This document shows, piece after piece, positions 6,152-6,356 of a stretch of DNA of 6,356 nt (positions within the stretch are counted from its first letter, which is position 1; every line of letters begins with the position of its first letter). The DNA comes from an uncultured Cyanobium sp. (GTDB taxonomy: Bacteria; Cyanobacteriota; Cyanobacteriia; PCC-6307; Cyanobiaceae). The position numbers were made by a program, and so were the translations under genes. Where the stretch lies: NCBI GenBank assembly GCA_937919075.1, contig CALFOF010000228.1:1-6356 (forward strand), written 5' to 3'. A model generated the notes under the pieces. It did no database searches and was not told the DNA's origin. It was given only the letters and a program-made list of their open reading frames with translations.

Positions 6152-6356
6152 ATGGCAAGGCAGCGCGTCTTCGGTATCAACGTGAACACCAGGAGCGCTG
6201 TGGTGGGTATGGGAACCGCTCTGTGGCTGGCTGTCGGGACAGCCCTGCCGGCAGCCGCAGTGAAGCCGGTGTTGCGAGTGGGCGTGGTGGATGGTGCACC
6301 ACCCCTGCAGCTACAGGGATGCCGGTGCCTGGCGGGGTCTGGCCGTTGATCTGTGG
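6152..6356 (+). pseudogene. Family 3 extracellular solute-binding-type protein, frameshifted; 3' end outside window
   Basis: The product starts MARQRVFG and has a typical export signal: basic N-region, hydrophobic core GMGTALWLAVGTAL and a likely cleavage site after PAAA (residue 36). The mature part begins VKPVLRVGVVDGAPP, the usual first strand of periplasmic family 3 binding domains. After Pro51 the frame reads LQLQGCRC and ends at TGA 6347-6349. Leaving out one C of the CCCC run at 6302-6305 instead gives CSYRDAGAWRGLAVDLW through to the last base of the window, which is what the family predicts. A +1-base insertion is therefore the simplest reading, either a mutation or a base-call error. 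An alternative GTG start at 6128 would add 8 residues. The phrase GLAVDLW also resembles GluR0-like proteins, in which such a domain is fused to a potassium channel; the missing 3' part would decide. Confidence 0.75.

Overview
The window looks like chromosomal DNA of a cyanobacterium, most likely a GC-rich picocyanobacterium of the Synechococcus/Cyanobium type. The evidence is a response regulator/histidine kinase pair of the cyanobacterial RppA/RppB type, two copies of the HIP1 octamer GCGATCGC that is over-represented in many cyanobacteria, and GC-rich coding DNA. The exact lineage is inference. There are no RNA genes, CRISPR arrays, transposases or phage genes.

Layout. (1) Bases 1-1985 hold a two-component operon on the + strand: the 3' part of an OmpR/PhoB-family response regulator, then its membrane histidine kinase 11 bases later. 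(2) Bases 1942-2460 on the - strand hold a complete GNAT acetyltransferase gene broken by one in-frame TAA at codon 56. Its 3' end overlaps the 3' end of the kinase gene by 44 bases, and a near-consensus sigma-70 promoter still sits just upstream of its start. (3) Bases 2461-2819 are a lower-GC stretch between divergent genes, carrying the acetyltransferase promoter and an 18-base near-perfect palindrome. (4) Bases 2820-6000 hold a tightly coupled + strand pair: a family 4 glycosyltransferase, then an amylo-alpha-1,6-glucosidase-type glycogen debranching enzyme whose ATG overlaps the glycosyltransferase stop by 8 bases. (5) Bases 6001-6151 are a short intergenic stretch with small direct and inverted repeats. 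(6) Bases 6152-6356 hold the start of a secreted, family 3 solute-binding-type protein. It has a clear signal peptide, but one extra C in a CCCC run shifts its reading frame.

How the genes may work together. The regulator and kinase form one signalling pair. The glycosyltransferase and debranching enzyme are probably co-translated and act on the same alpha-glucan or related saccharide. The acetyltransferase and the solute-binding gene each carry one apparent inactivating change. These are either real gene decay or sequence errors, and they are the observations most worth checking. I found no convincing entirely new system. The best candidate for under-described biology is the coupled glycosyltransferase/debranching-enzyme pair.
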